DNA of 64,000 nucleotides from Silene conica (Eukaryota > Streptophyta > Magnoliopsida > Caryophyllales > Caryophyllaceae). The notes under the pieces are model-generated. The model searched no databases, had not been told where the DNA came from, and saw nothing but the letters and a program-made list of their open reading frames with translations. Location: positions 74,327,460 to 74,391,459 of the forward strand of contig CM055317.2 in assembly GCA_029255685.2 (NCBI GenBank), written 5' to 3'. How positions within the stretch are numbered: position 1 is the stretch's first letter; each line of letters opens with the position of its first letter. A program made the position numbers and the translations under genes. This document shows positions 23,956-34,615 of the stretch, one piece after another.

Positions 23956-25920
23956 CTGAAACACAAAAGTCTCTTAATAAGCACTAAAACAACCAAAACT
24001 CCAGTTTACACATAATCTTTAAGTTGATTCATGGAAAATAATCAAATATGTTTTCTGCCTTATCAGTTATCACTGTTAATTTGACCAGGCATTCCACCAC
24101 TAATTTACAACTGAGCATCCATAGTTAATTTTCAACAAAAAAGTGGGGTAGAATTACATGTTTCCCTAATATTACTTTGAATCAATCAATTTTTACCTGA
24201 CTTATTATATGTAGATACCTATGGTCTGTATGCCAGAATTCAAAATCAAACAATTTTCAGACATTGCTATTGCATGTAACTAATCTCTGTGTGCCTTGTA
24301 AAGCAAAAGAACATAAATTTCATAATTGGTTTAAATTTTTGAGATTACAATAGCAGTCTAATAAGTCATTCCGGCAATAAGGCTTTGTTGTTATTGGTTA
24401 TCCCTTTTCCAAGTCGAGACATTTCATTGGTTGCCGCTGGAAAAAAGGCTGTGGGGATTGAAAGACAACATAACCCTGAATTTCCAAAATACCAGCTTGT
24501 GGATACCTCAGCAGCATATTACTCAAGGGAAGACAGACCAAGTGGGACTTAAAGTTCAAAGATTTAGCTACTTGAAGGCCGTAGTTCATAAGAAGATAGC
24601 CTAATTGGTTCTAGTCTTGCAGCAAAACTTTCATTCATTCATCAGGAAAACTTCACGCTCAATTTACTTCCGTTGCTCAATTCTTCATTCTTTATTCACA
24701 AAGACTAAGCTCAAGCACATTCACGCTGCTTGAGCTCAACACAGCAGGAGGTGATGTCATGGACATGATGAACGTAGCTTCAGTCGCTTTTCCCAACTTT
24801 TGTCTCGATTAGTTCGCAAGATAACTCTAGAGACTAATGTCAAAATTGGGTGAAAATCTTAGACAAACACATCAACTAAGCCAAAATAGTAGAGGCCAAC
24901 CAACATCACATAACAGTGCTTAAATGCAACTCAGACTACGTCAAATAACAACATATTCAGCAAATACAAAAAAACACCCTGAAGGGTTTACTTCCAAAAC
25001 AAGTTTTGTAGCTCAATTTACAAGCCTATAACGAACGCAACTTCCAAGTTTATTACAATGAGCACCATTAGTGATCAAATATGATTCTTGGCTGTCAAAA
25101 GGCACATCCTACAGGGTACACCTTCCTTTACTCAAACTTCACCAAATCTTCCTTTATGACTGTTTCAAGAATTCACTACATTTCTGTTCGGATCACTAAT
25201 AATTTGGAATTGGATTGACTTGAAGTGTTTGGAAACCCCTATAATTTGGAATTGGATTGACTCAATTCCTCATCAATTCCAAGCTAGTTAAAATTTCTGC
25301 TCTCAAATACCTATCATATAGTAGTCATTTCAATTTCACTAGTTCTTATGTTTTATTTTGTGAAGCAAATATTTTTCGTGACAATATTTTTTTTTCAGAT
25401 ATAGAACATCTGATGACCTCAACCCATATCCGTCTAGCCAAAGTCTAATTCCAATTCCATGGTTTTCCAAACGCAATTTTGGAATTGGAAATGGAACTGA
25501 ATTCAAGCATTTGGATTTCTACAACTGAAATCATGAAAATGAAATCAATTCCGTGTCTCCAAACACTAAAGGTAAACACTACTGATAAGTTTACATCTCC
25601 TAAAATCTTGTACCGAAAGCAATAGCAATGTATCCAAATTATTATGGTGAGTACGAAATACTCATATAGATGCAAAACCGGAATCTCGTCAAAGTGATCT
25701 CCAACTCGCCCCGCTAAAATACTTTCTCCGTCCAATCATTTGTTTACGTCGGATTAAAATACGCCGATGAATACAAAAGGTAAACAAATGAAAAACAAAT
25801 TCAAACAACCACCATTAAAATTGATATAACAAGCAAACATAACAAATCAAATTCAAAAAAATAAAATGAAAAAAAAAAAGCGGATCTGCAGAATATGATA
25901 AATCATCAAAAAATTTTTAC
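23956..25920 (-). other. Probable 5'UTR intron of the RING gene (1965 bp)
   Basis: Minus strand: donor CCGAG|GTAAAAAT at 25921/25920 and acceptor GTGTTTCAG|ATCAAAGC at 23956/23955. That leaves a first untranslated exon roughly 25921-26080 and 132 bp of leader before the ATG. No coding sequence is seen inside; it holds a MITE-like inverted repeat at 25223-25568 and a Stowaway fragment near 25725-25795. Splice consensus only. Confidence 0.45.
25223..25568. mobile_element. MITE-like inverted-repeat element in RING 5'UTR intron
   Basis: Ends AGTGTTTGGAAACCCC and the reverse complement of AGTGTTTGGAGACACG. Both ends are followed by AATTGGAATTG-type repeats. No target duplication is convincing. 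Confidence 0.4.
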
Positions 25921-26760
25921 CTCGGTAAAGGAAATTACATCGACTTGCAGTAATTTTGGTATGAATTATAATTCGATTGAAATGAAATTGGGGGAGAAGA
26001 ATCGAGCAAAAACAACGAACATTAATTAAAAACGAATTTAAATGGAAGATATTTTGGCTGTTAGGAAATCACATGGAGAAAAGGAAGAGAAAATTTGGGG
26101 TCCGAGTGTGTGTGATTAAACTAGTCACATTTTGTCCTCATATTGCCGTTTTCCGTGCAATAGCTAATTAGTATTTGGAATTTGTTCCTTTTATATATGG
26201 AGATGAAATTGTTGTTCGGAGTATGTTCCTTGCTTCAGTGTCTTATCACAAATTCTACGATAAGACGGTTTCATACATGAGACCATCTGTTTTTATAATA
26301 GGTTTCCCATCTAATATAAATAAATAAATCCGTTGTACTGAATAAAAAATTGTATTTACTTTTATTTTTGAATGAATTTACACATTTATTTGTCAAATCC
26401 GAATTATTGAGAGAGATTGTTTTTTAACTCTTTTATTATTGTTCGTGATTTCAAGTGACTTTTTAATTTGGTAAATATTTTTACAGTAAGCTATTAATTT
26501 TTGTGATTGATTATGGGAAAATTATCCCGACATGATTGAGTCGATAACTGAAAGTTCGAAATGGTTTGAATTGCATAATCCAAACTGGACCTATTTATTT
26601 TGAGTTTTGAGGTCGCCGCCCCGATACTATAACACAACCCCGACACGAGAGTTGGGATGATGCATCTTCCTCCTGAGTTGGATTACCTTTACTTCTCAAT
26701 TCATGAATGCTTGAACGGTGGCTCGCAATTCTTTCACACAGTCAGCCCCGAAAAATCAAG

Positions 26761-29700
26761 TTTTTTTTTTTTTTTTTTTTTTTTTGACAGAGGATTATGG
26801 TAGAGTCATACTATCGCTTTTGCAATAGCATGAGCCGACCTATTTAAGTACCTAGGACAGTGGCTTAAGGAAAAACAATGGAAAGTAATTATTAAACTAA
26901 ATAACTCCCTAATAGTAGAAGCGATGATCTTGTCTTTATCTTCACATCCATTGACCTGCAAAACGAGTTTAAGGCAATCCGAAGTTGCATCCAGATGATT
27001 GAAACCTTTTGTCTTTGCATCTTTACATGCCATCAGCAAAGCAATAGCTTCTGCATGTAATGGAGAAGAAGCCCAGAATTCCGCTCTGCCCCAACTTATT
27101 TCATGTCCTGTTTCATTTCTCATTAACCATCCTGAAGACGCCTTTATATTTTCCTTCCATGAAGCATCACATTTGAGTCTAACATGAGGTACACATAAAG
27201 AGATTCCCACAATAGTAACTGGGTAGTGATTACGGATTAACTCAGCCAAACTTAGTGACGAGGGTATTGAGATGTCATTTTCATTAGCCATTAAGCATTG
27301 TTGTTTGATCTTGGTTTCCCTCTGAATATTATCTCCTGCAAGGGTCTTGATGGTATTAGCAGTCGTCGTAGCTTGAAAGATAGTATTCTTGAATAACTTC
27401 TCATTTCTACTACACCAAATAACCCATAACGTTGCCACGAAATTCGAAATTAGGAAGATGTTGTTATCTTGTCGATTGAAAAAACAAATCCAATTCGAAA
27501 TCCAGACGGAGATAGGGATGTGGTTGCTATGATGAGTACGAATGCCTAAAGGCGAGATAAACCAAATCCTTGAAGCAATTGGGCAGTCCCTCAAAAGATG
27601 ATCAAGAGTTTCCATACTGCCATCATTTTGACAGGAACTGCAAATCCCATCTGAAAGGCCATTTCGTCGCTTTAATTCCATAGCGCAGGGTAGTGTGTTA
27701 GACAGAATTTTCCACAAGAATAATTTCCATTTAGTTAATATATTCAAATTCCACAACTGATGCCATTTCAATGACATTAAAGGTAGAATCTGTCTTGATT
27801 TATCTTTGGTTGATGCCGCTGTTGCCCACCATGAATCAAATGCAGAAATATAACCACTTTTTGAAGTATACTGGCCATTTGTTGTAAGATTCCAAATCAT
27901 ATTATCAATATCTTCCTGAAAGGGAGTTGGGGTGGACAAAATTTCTGTAACTGCATTTCCAGCGCCTACTTCCATAATTTTGTCAATGTTCCAACTTCCA
28001 TCTGGATTTTGTACTTCAGAAACAGGAATTTGGGGAAGATGTACATCCTCTAACTGAAGAATAGACATAAGGCTACGCCCATTGATCCAGTTATCCTTCC
28101 AGAAATCAAGTTTCGAATTATACCCAACTTGCCAAGCTAAATGATGCTTCAGTAATTGTAATCCCCATAATATACTACGACCTCCCCAGGACATCGATAT
28201 CCCAAATGAAGCCATATCTGCTTGCTTTAAAAACAGAGGAAACTTATACTTTGTTCCAATAACTCGATTAAGAAGCGATTGAGGTTGAGAGATAATCTTC
28301 CATGCTAATTTTGCAACTAGACTCTGATTAAAAATTTCTGTTTTACGAATACCAAGACCACCCTCATGCTTTCTCAATTGTAGGAAGTTCTTACTACACC
28401 AATGCATTCCCTTTTGTCGATTACCATTGCCCCACCAAAAATGTGAGATCAAAGAATCAATCTTTGATGTCACACTTACCGGCATACGAAATGCCGATAG
28501 AGAATAAATTGATAGTGAGGACAAGACCGCCGAAATAAGGGTATGTTTACCTGCCGTAGATAGGAACTTATTATTCCATGATAGAATGCGACGACGTACC
28601 TTTTCTATAATCGTCGCATTAAAAGCCTTTTTGGATCTGCCAAAATCCATAGGGAGTCCCAGATACAATCCCATTTCCCTTGGGTGTTGTATATTTAAAG
28701 TCTGTAAACACGTTTTTGTCGTTGACATGGTACAATTAGGACTAAAAGTAATGGCTGTTTTATCACTATTAAGTTTTTGTCCAGCCAAATGACAGTAGGA
28801 GTTAAGGATATTAGTTAATCCCTGACAATGAGCTCTCGTTGCATGAGAGAAAATGATAAGATCATCCGCAAAGAGTAAATGAGATACTCTAGTAGCACCT
28901 CTAGCAATTTGAATACCCTTAACCGTAGATGATTCTTGAGCATTATTTAGCATTTGGGATAAAACTTCCGTGCATAGTGCAAATATAAATGGCGACAAAG
29001 GATCTCCTTGACGTAGCCCACATTTAGGTATGAACGTATTGGTAACTTTGCCATTAATGACAATTTCATAAGATACTGTTGTAATACAGTTCATAATAGT
29101 ATTGATGAAATTGTCAGGAAATCCCATATGAGTCAAAGTAGCACGTACAAAATTCCACCTTATTCTGTCATACGCCTTACTCATGTCAACTTTCATCCCG
29201 AATAACCCTGTTTTCCCAAGAGTCTTCTTATTTATATGATTGAAGATCTCATGACTAATCAGAATGTTGTCAGTTATGGATCTACCCGGAATAAATCCAT
29301 TTTGAAAATCTCCCACCAAAATATTCATGTATTCTTTCATTCTATTAGCTAAACATTTAGACAAAATTCTCATAATGACGTTGCAAAGACTAATGGGTCT
29401 GTAATGTTCAACTTTCTCTGGGGCATGAATTTTTGGAATAAGAATAATTGAGGTTTTGTTGAATTTTTTTAGTATATATCCCTCATTCAGCATACTTAAC
29501 AGTGCATCGGTCACATCCTCTTTAATATGAACCCAGAATTTTTGATAAAAGATACCTGTGATACCGTCAGGTCCTGGAGATTTGTTATGACCCATTTGGA
29601 ACACTGCTTTCCGTATTTCCTTTTTTGTGAAAGGTCTGCTTAGGTGATCTTTTTGGTCATGTGTTAGTCTATTTTTCAAGGTTGAGAACACTTGCTGAGA

Positions 29701-31096
29701 ATTATTCATGAAATGATCAAAATTTTGGTGTGATGCTGAAGTCTCAAAAATTCCTTGAAAAAAGGAAAGAAATCTTGTTCCAACTTCTTTTTCTTCAAAT
29801 GTCCAATCCCCATTCTCAAGTTTAATACCCAAAATTTTATTTCTCCTTTGTCGTTGTTTAAACGAGTTGAAGAAATACTTAGTGTAGGCATCACCTTCCT
29901 CTAACCATTTCTCTTTCGATCTCTGCTTCCAGTAAATAGCAACAGCCTTATTAAATTCAATGTATTGAGCATGGATCGTATTATAGCGTTCTTGAATATC
30001 ATTCCCATTAAAGATTTGATCTAGTGTGTCACCCATTTCTTCATCAAAGTCTGACCATTTTCTATTCCATTCTTTTCTTTTGTTTATGGACCATTGTTTT
30101 AGAGAATCCCTGATTCTGTATAATTTGGTGTTCAAACGATATGAAACTGATCCTCGAACACTTTTTCGCCATTCTTGTTGAATAATATTAGTCACTTCAC
30201 CATACTCTAAAACCCAATTTTCTATCTTATAAGATCTTGTAGTTTTTTTGTATGCTGGATTTGTCGTTACAATTATCGGTGCATGATCAGAACATTGTAT
30301 TGGTAAGTGCAGAATATTAGTATCCGGGAAAAGATCATACCATTTCGAAGAAACAAGGCCTCTATCCAATCGTTCATAGATACGTTCATGTCCCTTTCTG
30401 TTGTTGCACCATGTAAATCTTGGACCACTAAAGGGAATGTCAATAAGATTGTTTTGGCACTTCCATTCTGTAAATCTTTGTGCACCATATATAGTTCCTT
30501 GTTGTCCTCCTAGCTTATCATCTAAGTATTCTACTTGATTAAAGTCGCCCACCAAAGTATATTCGGCGTCCAACGTATTTAAAACATCCTGAATACTGTC
30601 CCATACCATACTACGTAAGTGTTTCTTTGGTTCGCCGTAAACAGCACAAAAATACCAAAAGAGAACGGGTGTTTCATATACTTTCAAAAGGATGAGATGC
30701 TCCGAAGAGGAAACAAAAGTGATGTTCAGACTACTTTTCCAACCCACCCATAAACCACCCTTAGACCCACAGGCATCTATGCCTACCGAAGACGTGAAGC
30801 CAAAACGTTCCAACATGCCATCGACAGTCTTAGACATACATTTAGTTTCAGAGAGAAATATAAAATCTATAGAACTACTAGTGACCATCGCTTTTATCTT
30901 AGTAATTGCAGGAGTTAGCGGGTCATTTAAACCCCTACAATTCCAAGCCAAGCACTTCATTGAGTGGAAGGAGATTGATGTGGTTCAATCTCCGCAAAAC
31001 CTTGGTTTGCTTGTTGTTGAGATGTAGAGCTATCTGATGAGCTAGACAGCACTATAAGATCCTCCTCCTTGAGTGAAATATGAAATGATGTATCAA
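26761..31096 (-). mobile_element. LINE retrotransposon A (L1-like), probably 5'-truncated
   Basis: The element lies on the minus strand and ends in a 25-base poly(A), seen as a T run at 26761-26785. It has a complete ORF2 (26806-30960) preceded by only the end of ORF1, whose stop overlaps the ORF2 start (ATGA). The 5' border near 31096 is uncertain: ORF1 is not present in full and I found no clear target duplication. Flanking genes are RING (right-hand promoter side) and F-box. Confidence 0.85.
26806..30960 (-). CDS. LINE A ORF2: endonuclease / reverse transcriptase / RNase H
   Basis: Uninterrupted 1384-codon frame. N-terminal apurinic-type endonuclease (~1-235) with WNCRGL, FLSETK, VGDFNQ and SDHAPI motifs. 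Reverse transcriptase (~470-750) with GPDGITGIFYQKFW, RPISLCN, FIPGRSITDNI, GLRQGDPLSPFIF and the catalytic LLFADDL around residue 697. A zinc-binding RT-associated region (~1080-1190, CSSCQNDG...DHLLRDCP) follows, then a C-terminal RNase H-like domain (~1260-1384, LKCDASWK, HAEAIALL, RYLNRSAHAIAKA). These are the domains of plant L1-clade LINEs. All catalytic motifs I can check are intact, so the ORF may still be functional, although the element lacks most of ORF1. Confidence 0.95.
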   Translation of the reverse strand: MKCLAWNCRGLNDPLTPAITKIKAMVTSSSIDFIFLSETKCMSKTVDGMLERFGFTSSVGIDACGSKGGLWVGWKSSLNITFVSSSEHLILLKVYETPVLFWYFCAVYGEPKKHLRSMVWDSIQDVLNTLDAEYTLVGDFNQVEYLDDKLGGQQGTIYGAQRFTEWKCQNNLIDIPFSGPRFTWCNNRKGHERIYERLDRGLVSSKWYDLFPDTNILHLPIQCSDHAPIIVTTNPAYKKTTRSYKIENWVLEYGEVTNIIQQEWRKSVRGSVSYRLNTKLYRIRDSLKQWSINKRKEWNRKWSDFDEEMGDTLDQIFNGNDIQERYNTIHAQYIEFNKAVAIYWKQRSKEKWLEEGDAYTKYFFNSFKQRQRRNKILGIKLENGDWTFEEKEVGTRFLSFFQGIFETSASHQNFDHFMNNSQQVFSTLKNRLTHDQKDHLSRPFTKKEIRKAVFQMGHNKSPGPDGITGIFYQKFWVHIKEDVTDALLSMLNEGYILKKFNKTSIILIPKIHAPEKVEHYRPISLCNVIMRILSKCLANRMKEYMNILVGDFQNGFIPGRSITDNILISHEIFNHINKKTLGKTGLFGMKVDMSKAYDRIRWNFVRATLTHMGFPDNFINTIMNCITTVSYEIVINGKVTNTFIPKCGLRQGDPLSPFIFALCTEVLSQMLNNAQESSTVKGIQIARGATRVSHLLFADDLIIFSHATRAHCQGLTNILNSYCHLAGQKLNSDKTAITFSPNCTMSTTKTCLQTLNIQHPREMGLYLGLPMDFGRSKKAFNATIIEKVRRRILSWNNKFLSTAGKHTLISAVLSSLSIYSLSAFRMPVSVTSKIDSLISHFWWGNGNRQKGMHWCSKNFLQLRKHEGGLGIRKTEIFNQSLVAKLAWKIISQPQSLLNRVIGTKYKFPLFLKQADMASFGISMSWGGRSILWGLQLLKHHLAWQVGYNSKLDFWKDNWINGRSLMSILQLEDVHLPQIPVSEVQNPDGSWNIDKIMEVGAGNAVTEILSTPTPFQEDIDNMIWNLTTNGQYTSKSGYISAFDSWWATAASTKDKSRQILPLMSLKWHQLWNLNILTKWKLFLWKILSNTLPCAMELKRRNGLSDGICSSCQNDGSMETLDHLLRDCPIASRIWFISPLGIRTHHSNHIPISVWISNWICFFNRQDNNIFLISNFVATLWVIWCSRNEKLFKNTIFQATTTANTIKTLAGDNIQRETKIKQQCLMANENDISIPSSLSLAELIRNHYPVTIVGISLCVPHVRLKCDASWKENIKASSGWLMRNETGHEISWGRAEFWASSPLHAEAIALLMACKDAKTKGFNHLDATSDCLKLVLQVNGCEDKDKIIASTIRELFSLIITFHCFSLSHCPRYLNRSAHAIAKAIV

Positions 31097-31170
31097 GTTT
31101 GAGTACCCAAACATTCGTAATTATCGTACCTTGTCCGTAACTAGTTTCAGCTACTCTATCGAACTCGTAT
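30957..31170 (-). pseudogene. Remnant of LINE A ORF1 C-terminus
   Basis: The frame upstream of ORF2 is open from 31170 to a TGA at 30959-30957 that overlaps the ORF2 ATG. The last ~45 codons are polar (SLKEEDLIVLSSSSDSSTSQ), like the tail of LINE ORF1 proteins. Upstream of about 31096 the frame may belong to host DNA. No DUF4283 or CCHC knuckle is present, so the 5' part is missing. Confidence 0.5.
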
Positions 31171-31478
31171 CATACACTTCTTCGCTTATGAAACCAAGGA
31201 CGGACAAAGGTACTCGACTACTCCCTAAAGATCGACTCCACGGATCGTGCCAATCTCCGAAAACATCCTCTTAGTAAATGGAGTAACAATTAAACATTGT
31301 GAACGGACATAGTGATTATATAAGTGTGTTCAAAAAAGGGGATATAAATTTTTGAACAAGTAATAATGCACGAAAGAATCGCTAGTATTGAAATAATCAT
31401 AATTGTTCATACACAAAAGCATAACACACAATAACAAGGCTTAGACTCCTTTCATCGGTTTCAGAATTCGGATGAATA

Positions 31479-31560
31479 CAAAAAATTAATATTTCTGATT
31501 AAATGGAGATATAACACTACAAAAAATTAATATTTCTGATTAAATGGAGATATAACACTA
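31479..31560 (+). repeat. Perfect 41-bp tandem duplication at F-box gene 3' end
   Basis: Two identical 41-bp units, 31479-31519 and 31520-31560, each starting CAAAAAATTAATATTTCTGA. The F-box stop codon (31527-31529) lies in the second unit. Identity suggests a very recent duplication. Confidence 0.95.
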
Positions 31561-32639
31561 GGCTCGTACGAGGTTACTTTGACAACCATGTTGTTGCCGC
31601 CTGACACTTCGACGTTCTTGATCCGTTGGTTGATCGGGTCGTATGTTATAAGCTTCAATTCTTCACTTTCAACATGAGATCGTACATGGTGTACCCAAAC
31701 TTCTCCGGGTTTTACTCCAACAAGATTCACATACTCGTAGTAATTCCGTATGTCGAGTGACGGGATTTTACATAGATTTGTCCATGTTTCGGGTTTTCCG
31801 TACTCTTTCATCACCCAAATATCGTAAGAAGAGTTTAAATTCCTTGTATCTTGAAGGATAATACCAAGTTGACGTTGTCCATTTAATGCTCCCAACCCCA
31901 GAACTCGTTTATGTTTTTCTCCATGACCGGGTGCCTCCATCTCATTAAACGTCTGATTACTGGGGTCAAAGTAAATGATTCGTTTACGATCCCACAGATG
32001 GTCAAAATCGTCACAATCCTTGACCCAATGAGGCACTCCGCACACAACAGTTCCAACTCCGTTGAGTTCCAATGCAGCATCCCCCGGACTCCAACGAACC
32101 GTCTTAGACGAGTTGGTCGTAAAATTAATCAATTCGACACACGAGATACTTTCCATCCCGATCCTGAGCGTACCAATTACCACAAACATATACTCATCAT
32201 TATAACTATCGTAACAAAACCCAACAGCGTCAGGACTCGTTACCAACGCCGGTTCTCCACTGAACTCCAATCGTTCTTGCGTTACCGGGTTCCACAACAT
32301 GTAATCAATATCGTAAAATTTAATTCCTACCAATCCATTATACGAACCTAGAACCCAACACATCTTAGCCCTGGCATAGTCGCAATAAAGATGCTTGAAC
32401 GGACTTACTGATTCTTCTTTATTAGCACCATTACAACGAACAACATCAACGTCAAAAGTATCTTTGTCATAAACATACCTGCTTACAATTGCGTTGTCGC
32501 CCACGACACGATGCTTGTCACGGTCGAACCCAGGATCGTTGATCAACGCAAGACATTCCTTGTTAATGAGCTTACAAGTTGTCAAGTCTAGTAATGACAA
32601 CCGGTATAATATTTCTCTTAACATATCTTCGTCCACCAT
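31527..32639 (-). CDS. F-box protein with F-box-associated domain
   Basis: 370 codons, no intron, ATG 32639 to TAA 31527. The N-terminus (VDEDMLREILYRLSLLDLTTCKLINKECLALINDPGF) is a degenerate F-box without the usual L-P start. It is followed by features of the F-box-associated interaction domain: GSYNGLVGI, LWNPVTQE, VGFCYDSYNDEYMFVVI, YDIWVMKEYGKPETWTNL. Role by family: SCF substrate receptor pairing with Skp1/ASK proteins; target unknown. These genes are typically young and multicopy. It sits between LINE A and the PPR gene. The stop codon is inside a 41-bp tandem duplication, so the C-terminal SPFNQKY would be unaffected by gain or loss of one unit. Confidence 0.85.
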   Translation of the reverse strand: MVDEDMLREILYRLSLLDLTTCKLINKECLALINDPGFDRDKHRVVGDNAIVSRYVYDKDTFDVDVVRCNGANKEESVSPFKHLYCDYARAKMCWVLGSYNGLVGIKFYDIDYMLWNPVTQERLEFSGEPALVTSPDAVGFCYDSYNDEYMFVVIGTLRIGMESISCVELINFTTNSSKTVRWSPGDAALELNGVGTVVCGVPHWVKDCDDFDHLWDRKRIIYFDPSNQTFNEMEAPGHGEKHKRVLGLGALNGQRQLGIILQDTRNLNSSYDIWVMKEYGKPETWTNLCKIPSLDIRNYYEYVNLVGVKPGEVWVHHVRSHVESEELKLITYDPINQRIKNVEVSGGNNMVVKVTSYEPSVISPFNQKY

Positions 32640-34615
32640 GATTTTTGAATGTTTCAGTGATGATCGATGTTGTATATAATATAGTTATATATACGGAGTA
32701 ATATTTATTGTTGTAATGTTTGATGTAATTATATGTTGTATATATATAGGATGTAATATAAGATGTATCTTACCATATCTAAGTTTGCGGACATCTTTCC
32801 TAATTTAACTCGGTGAAGAACTTACCATAATATGTGCAAACTTGAGAAGTAAGGTATGACCTTATCTGTTCAAACCGACCGTTTCGCTTAGTTTCCTAAA
32901 ATTTTCGATATTCTTCTCCTTTGAACTCCTACAGTTACTACTACACATTGAGAACTACCAGCAGGATCAAGTACATAAAATTTTCCAGAAAATCCATCCA
33001 TTTCCCCTATTAAAATGTCGCTCCTCCCCTGAAAATTAACACAATCGGCATAATGCCGTGAATCTACTACCCCCATCTGCACCAGCTTTCAGCCTCTTTA
33101 AAATCATGACATACACGATCCAACTTTAAACTCGAATATTTGCATATAAGGAACAATTGCAACTCGACTTAAGGTTAAAATAGGTCTCTCAATCAACTTA
33201 GAAAGAAGCAATAATGGGTGGGAACTACCTCATTGACAAAGTTTAATACAGAGTTTGACATACCTGTAAGGCCATTTCCCATCGGAAATCAAATTTGAGA
33301 TTTGCGATACATGAAAACGCAGAACAAATTATCTTCTGTGATCCCCGTTTTAGGCTTGGACTTCCATAAAAAATGTTATAGATATTAGAGCTAAAACTTC
33401 CCTGCCCTCGTCTGAGGTTGAACCTTGTTCTGACAATTGGTGGAAGGAACACTTGGTGCAGCTCGAGGGTCATTTTGCTCACTTTTTGCTTTGGCCATTT
33501 CACCCGCTTGAAGTTCTCTTTGCGGCGTGTCATCACACATTCCCATATCAGACTCAACGGCCTCAAGCACTCAAGTTAACCCACAAAATCTCTAACGCCA
33601 AGATTTGTCCCGTTTTTGTAGTAGCCCAGAGGTTTTTACCATCATTACAGTCCTCCTGAACGCCCTTGGTTTCAATGATGGCTCGGCAGCATATGTTGAT
33701 ATCGCCATACCTGTAGAAAACATATAAATTCAATTACATAATTAGAATATTAACGGCAAAGCATGAACTTCATGTCGTATTTGAGGTCACTTTTTAGCTA
33801 AGATCAACACTGCCAAGATGATTCAAGGATAAATTGAGCAACCTAGGAGAAAACAGTACACTAGGAAAACTTCTAAAAATGAAGAGCTACAATATCCACG
33901 TGCAGATTTGCTGGACATTTCCTTTCTCAACATAATGACAATAATATAGATAGGAGACTCGGAAATGTTAAAAACTTTTCAGAAAGAGAACACAATAGTG
34001 GCTAAAGATCAATCACGACGGTGATAAGATAGCATACCTTGGACCAACAACTTAGGACTAATTTAAACTCTTAAATATAACCTCTAGGTATGGAAGCAAA
34101 CAGAATACTCATTGCCAAGGCAAAGCATCGCTTTTGAAGGCTTATACAATTATAACGCTCAGAAGTGATCGTATCAGAAGTGTAGTTTAATTGGATGGTT
34201 ATAAAATTAATTGATAACTGTCCTTCATTCTACACCAAGGTTGAAAGGTCTCACATATATTTCAATGGAAGTATTCTTTTGTAGACACAGTAGAAAATGG
34301 ATCCAGCCAACTCTCGCCGCCCCCAGTGACATCTCTATTAGTAAAGTTTGAGTAATTAGAAGTCGAAAACAATAACACGAGTTTGATCAATAACTTGGGG
34401 GATCAAACATCCAACGGCAGTCTCAAGACAAATATGTGAGTGACGCTTGGAGCCAGGGTCACATGGTCAATCCAAATTAATGAAGATAGTACCTTTTCAA
34501 AATAGGCAGTCACCAAAATATGAAAGCCTTGTCACTTTTCCTATCCAGGCCAACCAAATGCTACATTTTGAACCTGCTTCAAGGTCACCAGGCAGAAACA
34601 CTTTTCCCCTTCTAT
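32640..34615 (-). other. Unassigned region downstream of the PPR gene; possible spliced non-coding exons
   Basis: No recognisable protein. Minus-strand candidates for splice sites occur (acceptor TTCTACAG| near 33712, donor CTTACAG|GTATGTC near 33264). Short open stretches are at 33082-32888 (GKFYVLDPAGSS) and about 33570-33410 (MGMCDDTPQRELQAGEMAKA), but they do not join into a known family. The simplest reading is a spliced 3'UTR or antisense/non-coding transcript of the PPR locus. The PPR frame resumes out of phase at about 34620-34500 (see PPR entry). Confidence 0.3.

Noticed and set aside
26761-26785. LINE A target duplication around GAAAAATCAAG / ATCAAG near 31097
   Set aside because: Only 6-7 bases match and the 5' border is unknown; too weak to claim.
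32888-33566. A separate protein-coding gene between F-box and PPR genes
   Set aside because: Short open stretches and a few splice-like sites, but no continuous frame or recognised domain; left as possible non-coding exons.
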